A stretch of DNA of 64,000 nt from Caldilineales bacterium (GTDB lineage: Bacteria > Chloroflexota > Anaerolineae > J102): assembly GCA_019695115.1 (NCBI GenBank), contig JAIBAP010000006.1:89664-153663 (forward strand), written 5' to 3'. Below the pieces are notes generated by a model. The model did no database searches, had not been told where the DNA came from, and saw only the letters and a list, made by a program, of their open reading frames with translations. The position numbers and the translations under genes were made by a program. Position 1 is the stretch's first letter. Every line of letters starts with the position of its first letter. Positions 1-8,155 of the stretch are shown here, one piece after another.

Positions 1-552
1 GCCGGTGACCAGCCAGTGCAGACCGTGCACGGGCAGGAGGGTGAGACCGAATAGGTGGGTGTGCAACAGGGCCAACATCGCCGGCGCATAGCCCATCCAG
101 GCCTCTGGTTGTTTGGCCGCAGCCAGATAGAGCCAGGTGCAGAGCAGGACGAGGGCCAGGAAGAGGCTGTAGGGGCGCAGCTCGCGGCTGTATTGCACGG
201 CCAGGGGCGCAAAGGCCAGCAAGAGGGCGCTGAGGGCCGGGATCGGCGGCGGCGCCAGACGACGGGCGACGGTGACGATGAGGGCGATGCTGATCACACC
301 GATGAACGCAGCCGGCAGCCGCAGCCAGAACTCCTGGCTCCCCCAGCCAAGCGCCAGCCGGGTGAGGACGAAATCGGCGGGCATGTGGGCGCCGTAGGTC
401 AGCGCCGCCGGGAAATCGCCCCAGGCCGCCTGCGCCAGCCGCAGCTGGATCAACTCGTCCAGCCAGAGACTGAAGCCATCCAGATCGGCCACCCTCAGCC
501 CAAAACCGGCCAGGAGCGCCGCCACGAGCAAGAGGCGATGACGAGGCGACAT
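1..552 (-). CDS. Glycosyltransferase family 39 / PMT-like membrane protein, N-terminal part (cut by window edge)
   Basis: The frame reads leftward from an ATG at 552 and stays open to base 1, so only 184 residues are visible. It opens with a hydrophobic helix (MSPRHRLLLVAALLAG), then SLWLDELIQ, the acidic Asp-Glu loop typical of polyprenyl-phosphate-sugar dependent transferases of the PMT/ArnT/GT39 type. Further hydrophobic stretches follow (FIGVISIALIVTVARRL, IPALSALLLAFAPLAVQYS). The family moves a sugar from a lipid carrier on the outer face of the membrane. It starts 14 nt after the stop of the GT2 gene at 567-1616 and is probably the last visible gene of that operon. The substrate cannot be told. 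Confidence 0.75.
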   Translation of the reverse strand, partial: MSPRHRLLLVAALLAGFGLRVADLDGFSLWLDELIQLRLAQAAWGDFPAALTYGAHMPADFVLTRLALGWGSQEFWLRLPAAFIGVISIALIVTVARRLAPPPIPALSALLLAFAPLAVQYSRELRPYSLFLALVLLCTWLYLAAAKQPEAWMGYAPAMLALLHTHLFGLTLLPVHGLHWLVTG

Positions 553-566
553 GGGCGGAATCGAGC

Positions 567-1616
567 TTAGCCCTGCGCCCCTGACCCTAACAGCGCGCCC
601 GGCCGGTCGGGGGCAAGATGGCCGCGAGCGAAGGGCGAGCGGGCGTAGTGAAGCAGGCCGATGGCAAAGGCGATGGCGTTGTAGCCGTAATAGAGCCAGT
701 GCCAGGGGATGACGCGCAGGGCAAAACCCAGCCCGCGCCGGGCCGCAAACCAGCGGTACAGGCCCCGGTTGAGCACCAGCAACAGCCCCGCCAACCCCAG
801 GCTGGCGGCCAGCGCCGCCGGCGCCCAAACCGACGCCGCCAGGCTGAACAGCAAAAGCCAGAAGGTGACGACGCTGATGCGGTTGTGCGTCTGCAGATTG
901 AGGTCGTTGACGAAGGCCCGGTGCCGCAAGATCAGCTCGGCCCAGGGGATGCCGCGGTCGATGATGTCGGAACGCAGCAGATTGGCGGCCGTCCAGCGTT
1001 TGCAGTGCGTGGCCAGCAGGTGCTTGTCCAGGCGGATGCGGCCGCCTTGCCGCGCCAGTCGGTAGCCTAGCTCGATGTCTTCGATACACGGCCGCCCGTA
1101 CTCGTCGGTGAAGCCGCCCAGTCGGAAGAAAACATCCCGCCGGATGGCCCCACAGCCCGTCCAGAAGGTGTTGGCCTGCTCGGAGCCGTGCTGGTGGACA
1201 TAATGATGGAAGAGGTTCTTGTATTGGCTGAGGAAGCCGGGGTCGGCGGGCCGGTCATCGTAGGAGCCAAAGAGGGCGTCGAGGGCGGGTGAGCCATCCG
1301 GCCCGGTGGCGGCGAAGGTGGCGGCGACGCGGGCGACGGCGTCGGGGTGGGGGATGACATCGGCGTCCAGGAAGAAGAGGATCTCGCCGGTGGCGGCCAC
1401 GGCCCCCAGGTTGCGGGCCACGGCCGGGCCAGAGTGGGGGTGGGGCGTGCTGAGGACGCGGCATCCGCTCGCCTGGGCGATGACGGCAGTGGCATCCGAG
1501 GAACCATCATCGACGACGATGATCTCGCCGGGGCGCTGCCGGCCGGTTTGCAGGGCCGAGAGCAGGGCAGGCAGAAAAGCGGCGGCGTCGAGGGCGGGGA
1601 TGATGACGGAGATCAT
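567..1616 (-). CDS. Glycosyltransferase family 2 with C-terminal membrane segments
   Basis: 349 residues. The N-terminus is a GT-A fold: SVIIPALDAA, the nucleotide-binding VVDDGSSDAT (Asp36-Asp37), and FFLDADV near residue 84 as the metal-binding DxD. A later CIEDIELGYRL carries the ED motif of inverting GT2 enzymes. Residues of about 250 to 315 hold two or three hydrophobic helices, so the protein is membrane-attached with a cytosolic catalytic domain. It probably adds a sugar to a lipid carrier or glycan. It starts 5 nt after the stop of the FAD oxidoreductase gene, consistent with one operon. Confidence 0.85.
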   Translation of the reverse strand: MISVIIPALDAAAFLPALLSALQTGRQRPGEIIVVDDGSSDATAVIAQASGCRVLSTPHPHSGPAVARNLGAVAATGEILFFLDADVIPHPDAVARVAATFAATGPDGSPALDALFGSYDDRPADPGFLSQYKNLFHHYVHQHGSEQANTFWTGCGAIRRDVFFRLGGFTDEYGRPCIEDIELGYRLARQGGRIRLDKHLLATHCKRWTAANLLRSDIIDRGIPWAELILRHRAFVNDLNLQTHNRISVVTFWLLLFSLAASVWAPAALAASLGLAGLLLVLNRGLYRWFAARRGLGFALRVIPWHWLYYGYNAIAFAIGLLHYARSPFARGHLAPDRPGALLGSGAQG

Positions 1617-1621
1617 GGCGG

Positions 1622-3049
1622 CTAGTCGACTTTATAGGTCTTGCTGACATCGATGTATTCGGCTTGTTGGCCGATCAGGTAGTCGGTCAGGGCGAGGGCG
1701 TCCTCGATGACGCCGTCGCTGTTCATGTAGCGGAACGAGCCGGTGCGCCCCACCAGGTGCAGGCTGGGGAAGCGGTCGGCCAGGAAGGTTTTGACGGCTT
1801 TGACTTTGTCGGCGTAGCCGATGTAGTAGACGGGATAGGCGAAGGGGACGCGCAGCACCCACCAGTGATGCAGGCTGTGGGGCGGGATGAAGCCGATCTG
1901 CTCGAAATCGCGCACGGCCCTCTCCACCAGCTGTCCGTCCTCCATCTCCCAGGTTGGCTCGCCCCGGCTGGTGAAGACCTCCGCCGCCAACGAGGTGAAG
2001 CCCGCCGGCGCCAGTTCCTGGCTCCAGTTGCGCGGCTCGTGCGTGCGGCCGCACACCAGTTCGGGCTGCGGGAAGTAGGTCCAGCTGTCGTCGCTGACAC
2101 GCGGCCGGTCGAGGGCCAGGAAGAGCAGGATCATGTCGCGATAGCTGAGCTGGAAGTCGCGTTCGACCGTATGGGCGCCGGTTTCGGCGTGCAGGGCAGC
2201 CAACAGCAGGTTGAGGGGGATGGACGAGATCAGGCGGTCGGCCTCGATCTGTTGCTGTCCCCCGGCCTCCTGGATCTCCACCTGCCAGCGGCCGCCGGGA
2301 AGCGGGCGCAGGGCCGAGACCCCGGCCCCGGTGATCACCCGGCCGCCCAGCCGTGTGATTTCCTGGCCTATGCGGTCGGGGATCATGCCAAAGCCGCTGC
2401 GCGGGTACCAGAAGTGCGAGATGATGGTGGGGGGCGGCTCGGCGCCGGGGATGAGGGCGCGCTTGACGGCCTCCGTCAGGCTGGGCAGGCTGATGCGCTG
2501 CGCCGCCCAATCGGCCGAGAGTTGGGTGCAGGGGATGCCCCAGACTTTTTCGGTGTAGGGGCCGAAGAAAACATCGTACATCGCCCGGCCAAAGCGGTTC
2601 ACTACCCAGTCTTCGAAGGAAATGTCGGCGCGATGGCCGTTGAGCCGGTGTTTGATGACCGCGGCGCCGTAGCTGCCCACCACGCGCGCGGCCTGGGCTG
2701 GGCTGAAGATGCTGAGGGCGCTGGGGAAGCGGATGGGGTAATCGACGAATTTGCCTTGCAGGTAGATGTGGCTGATGCGCGGCACCCGCAACAGGTCTGG
2801 CCCCATCAGGGCCTGAATCCAGGCGATGATCTCGGGCTTGTGGCTGTGGAAGCGATGGCCGCCGATGTCGAAGCGGAATTCGCGCTGGGAGTCGTCGCGG
2901 CCAACGTAGGTGCGCGCCAAACCGCCCACCTGCCGGCCTTTTTCGATGACGGTGACGCGGCGACCCCGCCGCGCCAGTTCCAGGCCGGTTGCCAGGCCGG
3001 CAATGCCGCCACCCAGGAGGAGGACGTGTTCGTGGGGCTTACAGATCAT
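1622..3049 (-). CDS. FAD-dependent NAD(P)-binding oxidoreductase (amine oxidase / UDP-galactopyranose mutase-like)
   Basis: 475 residues from an ATG at 3049 whose ATGA overlaps the stop of the upstream GT2 gene; a longer frame exists but runs inside that gene. The dinucleotide-binding motif LLLGGGIAGLATGLELARRG lies at the N-terminus, followed by VIEKG, which contacts the FAD ribose. The FDIGGHRFHSH segment and the late HLVGRTGSFRYMNSDGVIED segment resemble UDP-galactopyranose mutase-like and protoporphyrinogen oxidase-like flavoproteins found in glycan clusters. Its position between two glycosyltransferases suggests action on a nucleotide sugar or lipid-linked sugar. The exact reaction is not determined. 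Confidence 0.8.
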   Translation of the reverse strand: MICKPHEHVLLLGGGIAGLATGLELARRGRRVTVIEKGRQVGGLARTYVGRDDSQREFRFDIGGHRFHSHKPEIIAWIQALMGPDLLRVPRISHIYLQGKFVDYPIRFPSALSIFSPAQAARVVGSYGAAVIKHRLNGHRADISFEDWVVNRFGRAMYDVFFGPYTEKVWGIPCTQLSADWAAQRISLPSLTEAVKRALIPGAEPPPTIISHFWYPRSGFGMIPDRIGQEITRLGGRVITGAGVSALRPLPGGRWQVEIQEAGGQQQIEADRLISSIPLNLLLAALHAETGAHTVERDFQLSYRDMILLFLALDRPRVSDDSWTYFPQPELVCGRTHEPRNWSQELAPAGFTSLAAEVFTSRGEPTWEMEDGQLVERAVRDFEQIGFIPPHSLHHWWVLRVPFAYPVYYIGYADKVKAVKTFLADRFPSLHLVGRTGSFRYMNSDGVIEDALALTDYLIGQQAEYIDVSKTYKVD

Positions 3050-4263
3050 GGGCTTGTGCGCGTGGTCGGCGTCCATTGGCGGGGCCGGTTCAGCAGGGTG
3101 TCGAGGGTGCTGCGGGCCGCGGCCAGGAGATCGACGGGGAAGATGAGCAGAAGGAAGGGCAGGCGCAGCCACCATGCCCAGGGTTTGTGCGTCCGGACGA
3201 GGGCGGCGATCACTTGCAGGTAGGGAAGGACGAGGACGGCGATGAAGAACCAGGCGGGGAAGTCGAAATGGGTCGGCAGGATGGCGTCGCTGAGGAGGAG
3301 GCCAGCCGCCGCCAGCAGGGCCAGGCGGTCGAGATAGCCGAGGCTGAAGAGGAAAAGTTCGAGGCGGAGCCAGAAGGAGAGGGGAGGGGCGGACTGGGGG
3401 CCGGACGGGCGGCGGCGCTCACGGCCCAGGGCCACATCCTGAAAGCCGCGGCCCCAGCGCACGTGCTGCCGCCAGTAGGCGTTCAGGGTGGCGGGGGCCT
3501 GGTCGATGGCCGGGATCGATTCGACGAAGCGGGTGCGCAGGCCGGCGGCGGCAAGGCGCAGGGTGAGGTCGGTGTCTTCGAGGAAAGCGCCGGGGAGGAA
3601 GCCGCCCAGGGTGGCCAGAACCGAGCGGCGGTAGGCGCAGTGTGAGCCGAGGATGGCCGGGGCCAGATGCAGCCGGTCTTTGGCCGCCATGGTCAGGCGC
3701 TGATGGACGAGCCGTTCGCTGGCCGAGTAGTAGGCGCTGGCCGAGACAAGGGCGTTGGCGGCCTCGGTGCGGCCGCTGACGGCGGCGACCTGGGGATCGG
3801 CGAAGGGGGCAACGAGGGCGAGCAGGCCGCCCGGCTGGGGCCGGTGGTCGGCGTCGTAGACGGCGATGATCTCGCCCCACGGTTCGGCGACGAGGGCGGC
3901 GTTGAGGGCAGCGGCTTTCCCACGGCCAGGGGAGAGGTGCAGGGCGGCGGCGCCAGGGGTCTGCGCCGTCAGTTCGTCGATGAGGAGGGCGGTGTGGCTG
4001 CGAGAGCCGTCATCGATGAGGAGGAGGCGGAGATGGTCGGGCGGGTAGCCGTTTTGGCTCAGGGCGTCCACCAGGGGGGGCAGGCTGGGGCCGTCGTCGC
4101 GGCAGGGGATGAGGACGAGCAGGTTGGGAAAGGACGGCGGCGGCGCTGGGGGCGAGAGCCGCTGGGGTGAAGCAAGAGCCGCTATTGTAAAGATAAGCCG
4201 TCGCAGGCTGAAAACCAGGAGGGGCAGCGCGACGAGCAGGCTGGCCAGGTGCGGAAGCGTCAT
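3046..4263 (-). CDS. Glycosyltransferase family 2, membrane-anchored
   Basis: 405 residues from the ATG at 4263, which overlaps the upstream stop as ATGA; an upstream extension is Pro/Arg-rich and lies inside the preceding gene. A hydrophobic N-terminus (HLASLLVALPLLVFSLRRL) anchors it. The catalytic domain shows VLIPCRDDG, LLLIDDGSRS, AVYDADHRP (DxD) and LEDTDLTLRL, then QHVRWGRGFQ, the Q/RxxRW motif of processive and polyprenyl-linked GT2 enzymes. Two to three hydrophobic helices close the protein (LALLAAAGLLLSD, WFFIAVLVLPYLQVIAAL). It likely builds a glycan together with the neighbouring transferases. Confidence 0.87.
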   Translation of the reverse strand: MTLPHLASLLVALPLLVFSLRRLIFTIAALASPQRLSPPAPPPSFPNLLVLIPCRDDGPSLPPLVDALSQNGYPPDHLRLLLIDDGSRSHTALLIDELTAQTPGAAALHLSPGRGKAAALNAALVAEPWGEIIAVYDADHRPQPGGLLALVAPFADPQVAAVSGRTEAANALVSASAYYSASERLVHQRLTMAAKDRLHLAPAILGSHCAYRRSVLATLGGFLPGAFLEDTDLTLRLAAAGLRTRFVESIPAIDQAPATLNAYWRQHVRWGRGFQDVALGRERRRPSGPQSAPPLSFWLRLELFLFSLGYLDRLALLAAAGLLLSDAILPTHFDFPAWFFIAVLVLPYLQVIAALVRTHKPWAWWLRLPFLLLIFPVDLLAAARSTLDTLLNRPRQWTPTTRTSP

Positions 4264-5444
4264 CGCAGGGCCAGGGCCAGCCGGCGGCGGAGGAGGGCGG
4301 CGGTGTCGGTGCGGTGGAAGGCAACGCCGCTGCGCCACACGCGCCAGGCTTCACGGCGGTCACGCGCCCATCCTGCCGCCAGCGCCCGGTCGTTCAGGCC
4401 CCGGCGCAGGCGCTGGCCGATGGTGGTGAGCGGGGCTTTTTGGGTCAGGCGCCAGAGCGAGGGCAGATCGAGGGCTTCGGCGCGGCTTCGTTGGCCGGGC
4501 GGGAGGTCGGCGGCTAGCCGTTGTAGCCAGGCGGCGGGGACGGGCGCGGCGTAGGCGGCCTGGGCCAGCCGCAGAGCGCCGTAGAGATGGGCGCTGGCGC
4601 CGGTGGTCTGGGCGCGAGTGTAGAGACCAGGATGGCCGGCGCTCGGACGGTCGAAGGCCAGGTCGGGGAAGGCTTCCAGCAGGCGGCGGAGGTCGTAGAG
4701 TTGGATCAGGGCGGGTTTGCCCATCAAGAGGTGGAAGATGAGGTGGGCGGCGACGTGGAGCAGGCAGTCGGCGGGGTGGAGGGCGAGGGCCGGGACGCCT
4801 TCCAGTTCCCAGGCTACGGCTCTGTCCCAGATGTCGTCGCCCAGTTCCAGCCGCAGACCGAACCAGGATTCGGTGAGCGAGGTGTGCGGTTCGAGGTGAA
4901 AGCTGTCGTCGGCGAAGAGATAGGGGTTGGCCGTGCTGGTGGCGGCGGTGGCTGGGGTTGCGCCGGCGGTCTTGTAGGTCCACTCGTGTTTGACGATGCC
5001 GGGGCCTCTTTCGGGGTCGGTGTGTTTGCCGCTGTAGCCCAGCTGGGCGAGGACGGTCTGCAAGCGGGGGAAGTTGGCAGGCCGGACGAGGACATCGATG
5101 TCGGTCATGCCGCGCAGCCCCAGGTCGCGGTAGATGGCTGGGGCCAGGTAGGCGCCCTTGAGGACGATCAGCGGCAGGGCTTCGTCCCGGCAAGCCCGTA
5201 ACATCTGGGCCAGGGCCGCCAGGAGGGTGGCGTTGCGGGCCTGGGTGCGTTGGGCGGCCAGGCGCAGGCGGGCAGCCTGGAGGGGCGGCAGTTGCTCGCC
5301 GGCGTTGTGCAGCAGCAACGGCCCCAGCCCGGTGGCGTGGGCAAAGACGCCGACCGCCTCCCAATCGACGCCGCTGAGCTGTTCGCCGGCCAGGAGACTA
5401 AAGAGGGCGGCGGCAGGGGCGGGGAGGCTGTGGGGGGCGGCCAT
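4260..5444 (-). CDS. Nucleotidyltransferase family protein (NTP_transf_5-like)
   Basis: 394 residues from an ATG at 5444. A TTG 33 nt upstream is in frame but lies inside the terminator hairpin at 5461-5486, so it was not used. The core contains LIVLKGAYLAPAIYRDLGLR followed by GMTDIDVLV, the KG..R.M.DID signature of the nucleotidyltransferase-fold family often annotated NTP_transf_5. In other bacteria, members occur in RiPP (for example lasso peptide) and capsule loci; some lasso-cluster members modify the peptide. Here it follows a radical SAM gene and overlaps a GT2 gene by ATGA. The substrate is unknown. Confidence 0.75.
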   Translation of the reverse strand: MAAPHSLPAPAAALFSLLAGEQLSGVDWEAVGVFAHATGLGPLLLHNAGEQLPPLQAARLRLAAQRTQARNATLLAALAQMLRACRDEALPLIVLKGAYLAPAIYRDLGLRGMTDIDVLVRPANFPRLQTVLAQLGYSGKHTDPERGPGIVKHEWTYKTAGATPATAATSTANPYLFADDSFHLEPHTSLTESWFGLRLELGDDIWDRAVAWELEGVPALALHPADCLLHVAAHLIFHLLMGKPALIQLYDLRRLLEAFPDLAFDRPSAGHPGLYTRAQTTGASAHLYGALRLAQAAYAAPVPAAWLQRLAADLPPGQRSRAEALDLPSLWRLTQKAPLTTIGQRLRRGLNDRALAAGWARDRREAWRVWRSGVAFHRTDTAALLRRRLALALR

Positions 5445-5460
5445 GGGGCGGGTGGATGAC

Positions 5461-5486
5461 AAAAAGAAGGGGCGCAATGCGCCCCA
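5461..5486 (-). terminator. Rho-independent terminator after the radical SAM gene
   Basis: Read on the minus strand, GGGGCG-CATTG-CGCCCC forms a 6-bp GC stem with a 5-nt loop, followed directly by TTCTTTTT. It lies between the radical SAM stop (5512) and the next start (5444), so the downstream glycosyltransferase operon would depend on read-through or its own promoter. Confidence 0.7.
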
Positions 5487-5511
5487 TCATAAACGCAAGA
5501 CGGGCCACAGT

Positions 5512-7026
5512 TCAGACCGATTCGCTGGCGCCAAAGGCGGCGTGGCTGGCGGTGGGGCCTTTGTGGGTGTTGTCGTTGTAGCGGACGAGCCGCGGGCGTA
5601 AGGCATCGCGCAACGAGCGCAGCGGGCCGACGCGCTGGATGAGGGCGGCGCCGCCGGTCTTGACGGCGCCTTCGAGATAATACTTGAAGAAGCCATGCCG
5701 CCAGCGCCAGCGCAGCAGGGCGTAGTAGGGGGCCAGGAGCCAATGCCCCTGGCTGCGGCCGACGAAGAGGATGTCGCAGATGTCGGACATGGCCCGGCCT
5801 TCGCTCTCGCTCACCCAGGGTGTGTTGCCTTTGTGGATGTCGAACTCGGCCCAGCCCATCTGGTCGGCGGGCGGGATATAGCCGCGCTCCAGGGCGTCGG
5901 GCCAGAGCGGGGTGCCCGGATAGGGCATGTAAATGGCCACCGAGCAGCGGGCCTTGCGGTTGACCGCGCACACGCGCTCGATCACATCCAGGGTGAGACG
6001 GCGCTCGGCCGGGCCTTCGGCTGGCAGGCCGAGGATGAAGCTGAGGTTGGCTTCGATGTCAGGGGCATATTCGGCCAGGTTGCGGATGCCCCACTCGATC
6101 ATCTCGGCCCTCTGGTCTTTGTGGATGCTATCGAGCACAGCCTGCGAGCCTGACTCGGCCCCAACGTTGACCCACTGGCAGCCGGTCTGCGCCATCCACT
6201 GCACGAACTCCGGCTTGAGGAGCTGCACCCGCACCTGCCCGCTCCAGGGCATGCCCACCGTCTCGACCATGCGTTGCATGGCTTTGATGCGGCCAAACAG
6301 ATAGTCGTCGGCGTAATCGACGGCGTCGATGCCGTAGTGGTCGCGCAGCCAGTGCACCTGTTCGACTACAAACGCCTCGGAATGTTGCCGCCAGGTGCGT
6401 TTCATCACCACTTCGTTGTAGCAGAAACCGCACCGGAACGGGCAGCCGCGCGAGATGTAGACCGGGATGGCGCGGCGGTAGGGGCCGGATTGCAGGAAGT
6501 AGGCCGGGATGTTTGGCAGCAGATCCCAGCGCGGGCGGAAGTCATCCAGGTTGGCGATGAACGGGCGTTCGGGGTTGATGTGGATGTCGCCCCCCTCGTC
6601 CCGCCAGGCCAGACCCCGAATGCTGGCCAGCTCCCGTCCGTCGGCCAGCGCCTGCGTGAGTTCCTGCGCCGTGACCTCGCCTTCGTTGACGATGACGAAA
6701 TCGACATAATCCTCTTTCAGCACCGCCTCGGGCATGATCGTGGCATGGACGCCGCCCCAGACGGTGGGGATGCCCATGGCTTTGACAGCCTGGGTGGCCT
6801 CGATAGTCGTCCGTAGTTGCGGGCCGGTGATGGTGCTGAAGCCGACCCAATCCGGGCGTCGGCGCTCCACCTCGCGCAAGAAATTTTGTTTGCCCGCCTC
6901 TGTCTCATGGAAGATGCGCACTTCGCAGCCTAATTGCAGCAGGGCGTCGGCCACATACATGATCCCAAAAGGGGGATACATGTCGCGCTCGTTGCGAAAA
7001 TTGACCAGAAAGACGGAGGCGGGCAT
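5512..7026 (-). CDS. B12-binding-domain radical SAM protein
   Basis: 504 residues. The N-terminal ~150 residues resemble a cobalamin-binding domain (PPFGIMYVADALLQLGCEVRIF, VGFSTITGPQL, TVWGGVHATIMPE), though the classical DxHxxG is not evident. The radical SAM core starts at PVYISRGCPFRCGFCYN with Cys195, Cys199 and Cys202 as the CxxxCxxC cluster ligands, and VNVGAESGSQAVLD follows as a later SAM-contact motif. Such enzymes methylate or rearrange unactivated carbons on lipids, antibiotics or peptides. GAGGA 5 nt upstream supports the ATG at 7026. A 22-codon peptide gene sits 206 nt upstream on the same strand and may encode its substrate. Confidence 0.88.
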   Translation of the reverse strand: MPASVFLVNFRNERDMYPPFGIMYVADALLQLGCEVRIFHETEAGKQNFLREVERRRPDWVGFSTITGPQLRTTIEATQAVKAMGIPTVWGGVHATIMPEAVLKEDYVDFVIVNEGEVTAQELTQALADGRELASIRGLAWRDEGGDIHINPERPFIANLDDFRPRWDLLPNIPAYFLQSGPYRRAIPVYISRGCPFRCGFCYNEVVMKRTWRQHSEAFVVEQVHWLRDHYGIDAVDYADDYLFGRIKAMQRMVETVGMPWSGQVRVQLLKPEFVQWMAQTGCQWVNVGAESGSQAVLDSIHKDQRAEMIEWGIRNLAEYAPDIEANLSFILGLPAEGPAERRLTLDVIERVCAVNRKARCSVAIYMPYPGTPLWPDALERGYIPPADQMGWAEFDIHKGNTPWVSESEGRAMSDICDILFVGRSQGHWLLAPYYALLRWRWRHGFFKYYLEGAVKTGGAALIQRVGPLRSLRDALRPRLVRYNDNTHKGPTASHAAFGASESV

Positions 7027-7046
7027 GGGGGTCCTCGTTCGGGCGG

Positions 7047-7399
7047 CTGGGGTAGCTGCGCTGAGCCGAAGGTGACTACAGTGGGTGTAGCGCCGGGCGA
7101 ACCGGCCGGTAGGGACGATGGCGAAGGCTGAATCTGTCTGGCGCTCGGCCAGAGGTCTCAGACTGCGCGGGACGGAGTGAGCGAGCCGGGTCGGCGCCCA
7201 GGCACAAGGGCCAACCGGCTAGGTGATGGCGCTCAGTGCGAGCTGAAGGTGACTTGCTTCAGTTCTTCGTGTTTGACGAGGGTCGGCTTTTCGTACTTCA
7301 TGTTACATCCTCCCAAGAGTCCATCGGTGTGGGAGCCGGCGGGATGCAAGGGCATCATCGCTGGCAGTCGATTGGTTGGCCGAAGCGCAGCTACCCCAG
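7047..7399. repeat. Pair of 16-bp inverted repeats flanking the small peptide gene
   Basis: CTGGGGTAGCTGCGCT occurs at 7047-7062, and its exact reverse complement at 7384-7399. The two arms bracket the peptide gene at 7233-7301 with about 320 bp between them. They may be copies of a dispersed element or the remnant ends of a small insertion. No transposase lies between them. Confidence 0.5.
7233..7301 (-). CDS. 22-residue peptide, possible RiPP precursor or leader remnant
   Basis: The peptide starts MKYEKPTL and ends KQVTFSSH. The start is well supported: GGGAGG lies 7 nt upstream of the ATG at 7301. A longer reading begins inside the tRNA-Leu gene and is implausible. The YEKPxL... segment followed by a Leu and a late Thr resembles leader peptides of lasso-type RiPPs, where a YxxP motif is bound by the recognition protein and Thr sits two before the cut. 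Here only about four residues follow the Thr, so either the core is extremely short or the gene is truncated. A radical SAM gene follows on the same strand. No recognition-domain, protease or cyclase gene is visible in the window. Confidence 0.5.
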   Translation of the reverse strand: MKYEKPTLVKHEELKQVTFSSH

Positions 7400-7453
7400 G
7401 CGCCCGAAGTTGGCCGGACAATCGTGATGATTGGATTGTGCTGACAAGATGGA

Positions 7454-7536
7454 TAGGGCGGGTGGGGGTCGAACCCACAAGTGCCTTTGCACGGCGGATT
7501 TTAAGTCCGCTGCGTATGCCATTTCGCCACCGCCCC
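7454..7536 (-). tRNA. tRNA-Leu (anticodon UAA)
   Basis: The minus strand folds as a class II tRNA of 83 nt: acceptor GGGGCGG/CCGCCCT, anticodon stem GCGGA/TCCGC with loop CTTAAAA (anticodon TAA), a long variable arm, and T-arm GTGGG-TTCGACC-CCCAC. The CCA end is not encoded; the discriminator A is followed by TCC. Confidence 0.93.
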
Positions 7537-7550
7537 GTGGCGATGCTTCA

Positions 7551-7591
7551 AACACAGACCCTAAAGGCATGAAGTCTTTAGGGTCTGTGTT
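7551..7591. terminator. 16-bp perfect hairpin between ferritin and tRNA-Leu
   Basis: Arms 7551-7566 and 7576-7591 are exact reverse complements (AACACAGACCCTAAAG and its complement) with a 9-nt loop. It lies downstream of ferritin and just upstream of tRNA-Leu, both on the minus strand. It probably ends the ferritin transcript. The U-run is weak, so this is a structural call. Confidence 0.5.
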
Positions 7592-7657
7592 GCTTCTCGC
7601 TTGTCGCCGGCGATGATAGCAGCAAGCGGGGGAGTCGTCAAATGTGTGGCGAGCAGG

Positions 7658-8155
7658 TCAATCCGCGGCCCCGCGCCCGCCCATTTCGCGGTCGAGCAAG
7701 AGCAGCCCCGGCCCTGAATCACCGGCAAGCCGCAGATTGGCGACGGCGGCGGTGGCGTTCTTCTCTTCTTCCACCTGTTCGTCGATGTACCACTGCAACA
7801 GCACCTGGGTGGGGTAGTCGCCCTCATCTACCGCCAGCTTGTAGAGGCTGTGGATCAGCCCGGTGACTTTCTGCTCGTGGGCGAGGGTCTTTTCGAAGAT
7901 GGCAAGCGTGCTGCCGGAGCCGGCCGGCGGGGCATCGACGGCTTTGAGGACGATGGCGCCGCCGCGGTCGTTCATGTAGTCGAACAGCTTGAGCGCGTGC
8001 TGCGTCTCCTCCTGGTACTGCAGCCGCATCCAATGGGCAAAACCGGGCAGGTTCTGCGCCTCGAAATAGGCTGACATGGACAGATAGACGTAGGCCGAAT
8101 AGAGTTCGGCGTCGATCTGATCGTTGATGGCGTTCTGGACTTTTTGGCTGAACAT
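7658..8155 (-). CDS. ftnA: Bacterial non-heme ferritin
   Basis: 165 residues. It stores iron as a ferric mineral inside a 24-subunit cage in the cytosol, oxidising Fe(II) at a diiron site. The ferroxidase ligands can be placed: Glu17 in DAELYSAY, and Glu50 and His53 in QEETQHA, matching FtnA spacing. LAHEQKVT and a Gln/Glu-rich fourth helix (DEQVEEEKNA) supply the rest. The ATG at 8155 is chosen because GGAG lies 9 nt upstream and the protein then aligns with FtnA; an in-frame ATG at 8170 has no ribosome binding site. The tail (LLLLDREMGGRGAAD) is longer than in FtnA. Confidence 0.9.
   Translation of the reverse strand: MFSQKVQNAINDQIDAELYSAYVYLSMSAYFEAQNLPGFAHWMRLQYQEETQHALKLFDYMNDRGGAIVLKAVDAPPAGSGSTLAIFEKTLAHEQKVTGLIHSLYKLAVDEGDYPTQVLLQWYIDEQVEEEKNATAAVANLRLAGDSGPGLLLLDREMGGRGAAD

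Noticed and set aside
5445..5477. TTG start for the nucleotidyltransferase gene
   Set aside because: The codon lies inside the terminator hairpin; the ATG at 5444 is preferred.
1..7301. A complete lasso peptide cluster
   Set aside because: No recognition domain, leader peptidase or asparagine-synthetase-like cyclase is present; only the leader-like peptide and tailoring-type genes are seen.
7233..7478. 81-residue version of the small peptide gene
   Set aside because: Its 5' end lies inside tRNA-Leu and the only good ribosome binding site precedes the internal ATG at 7301.
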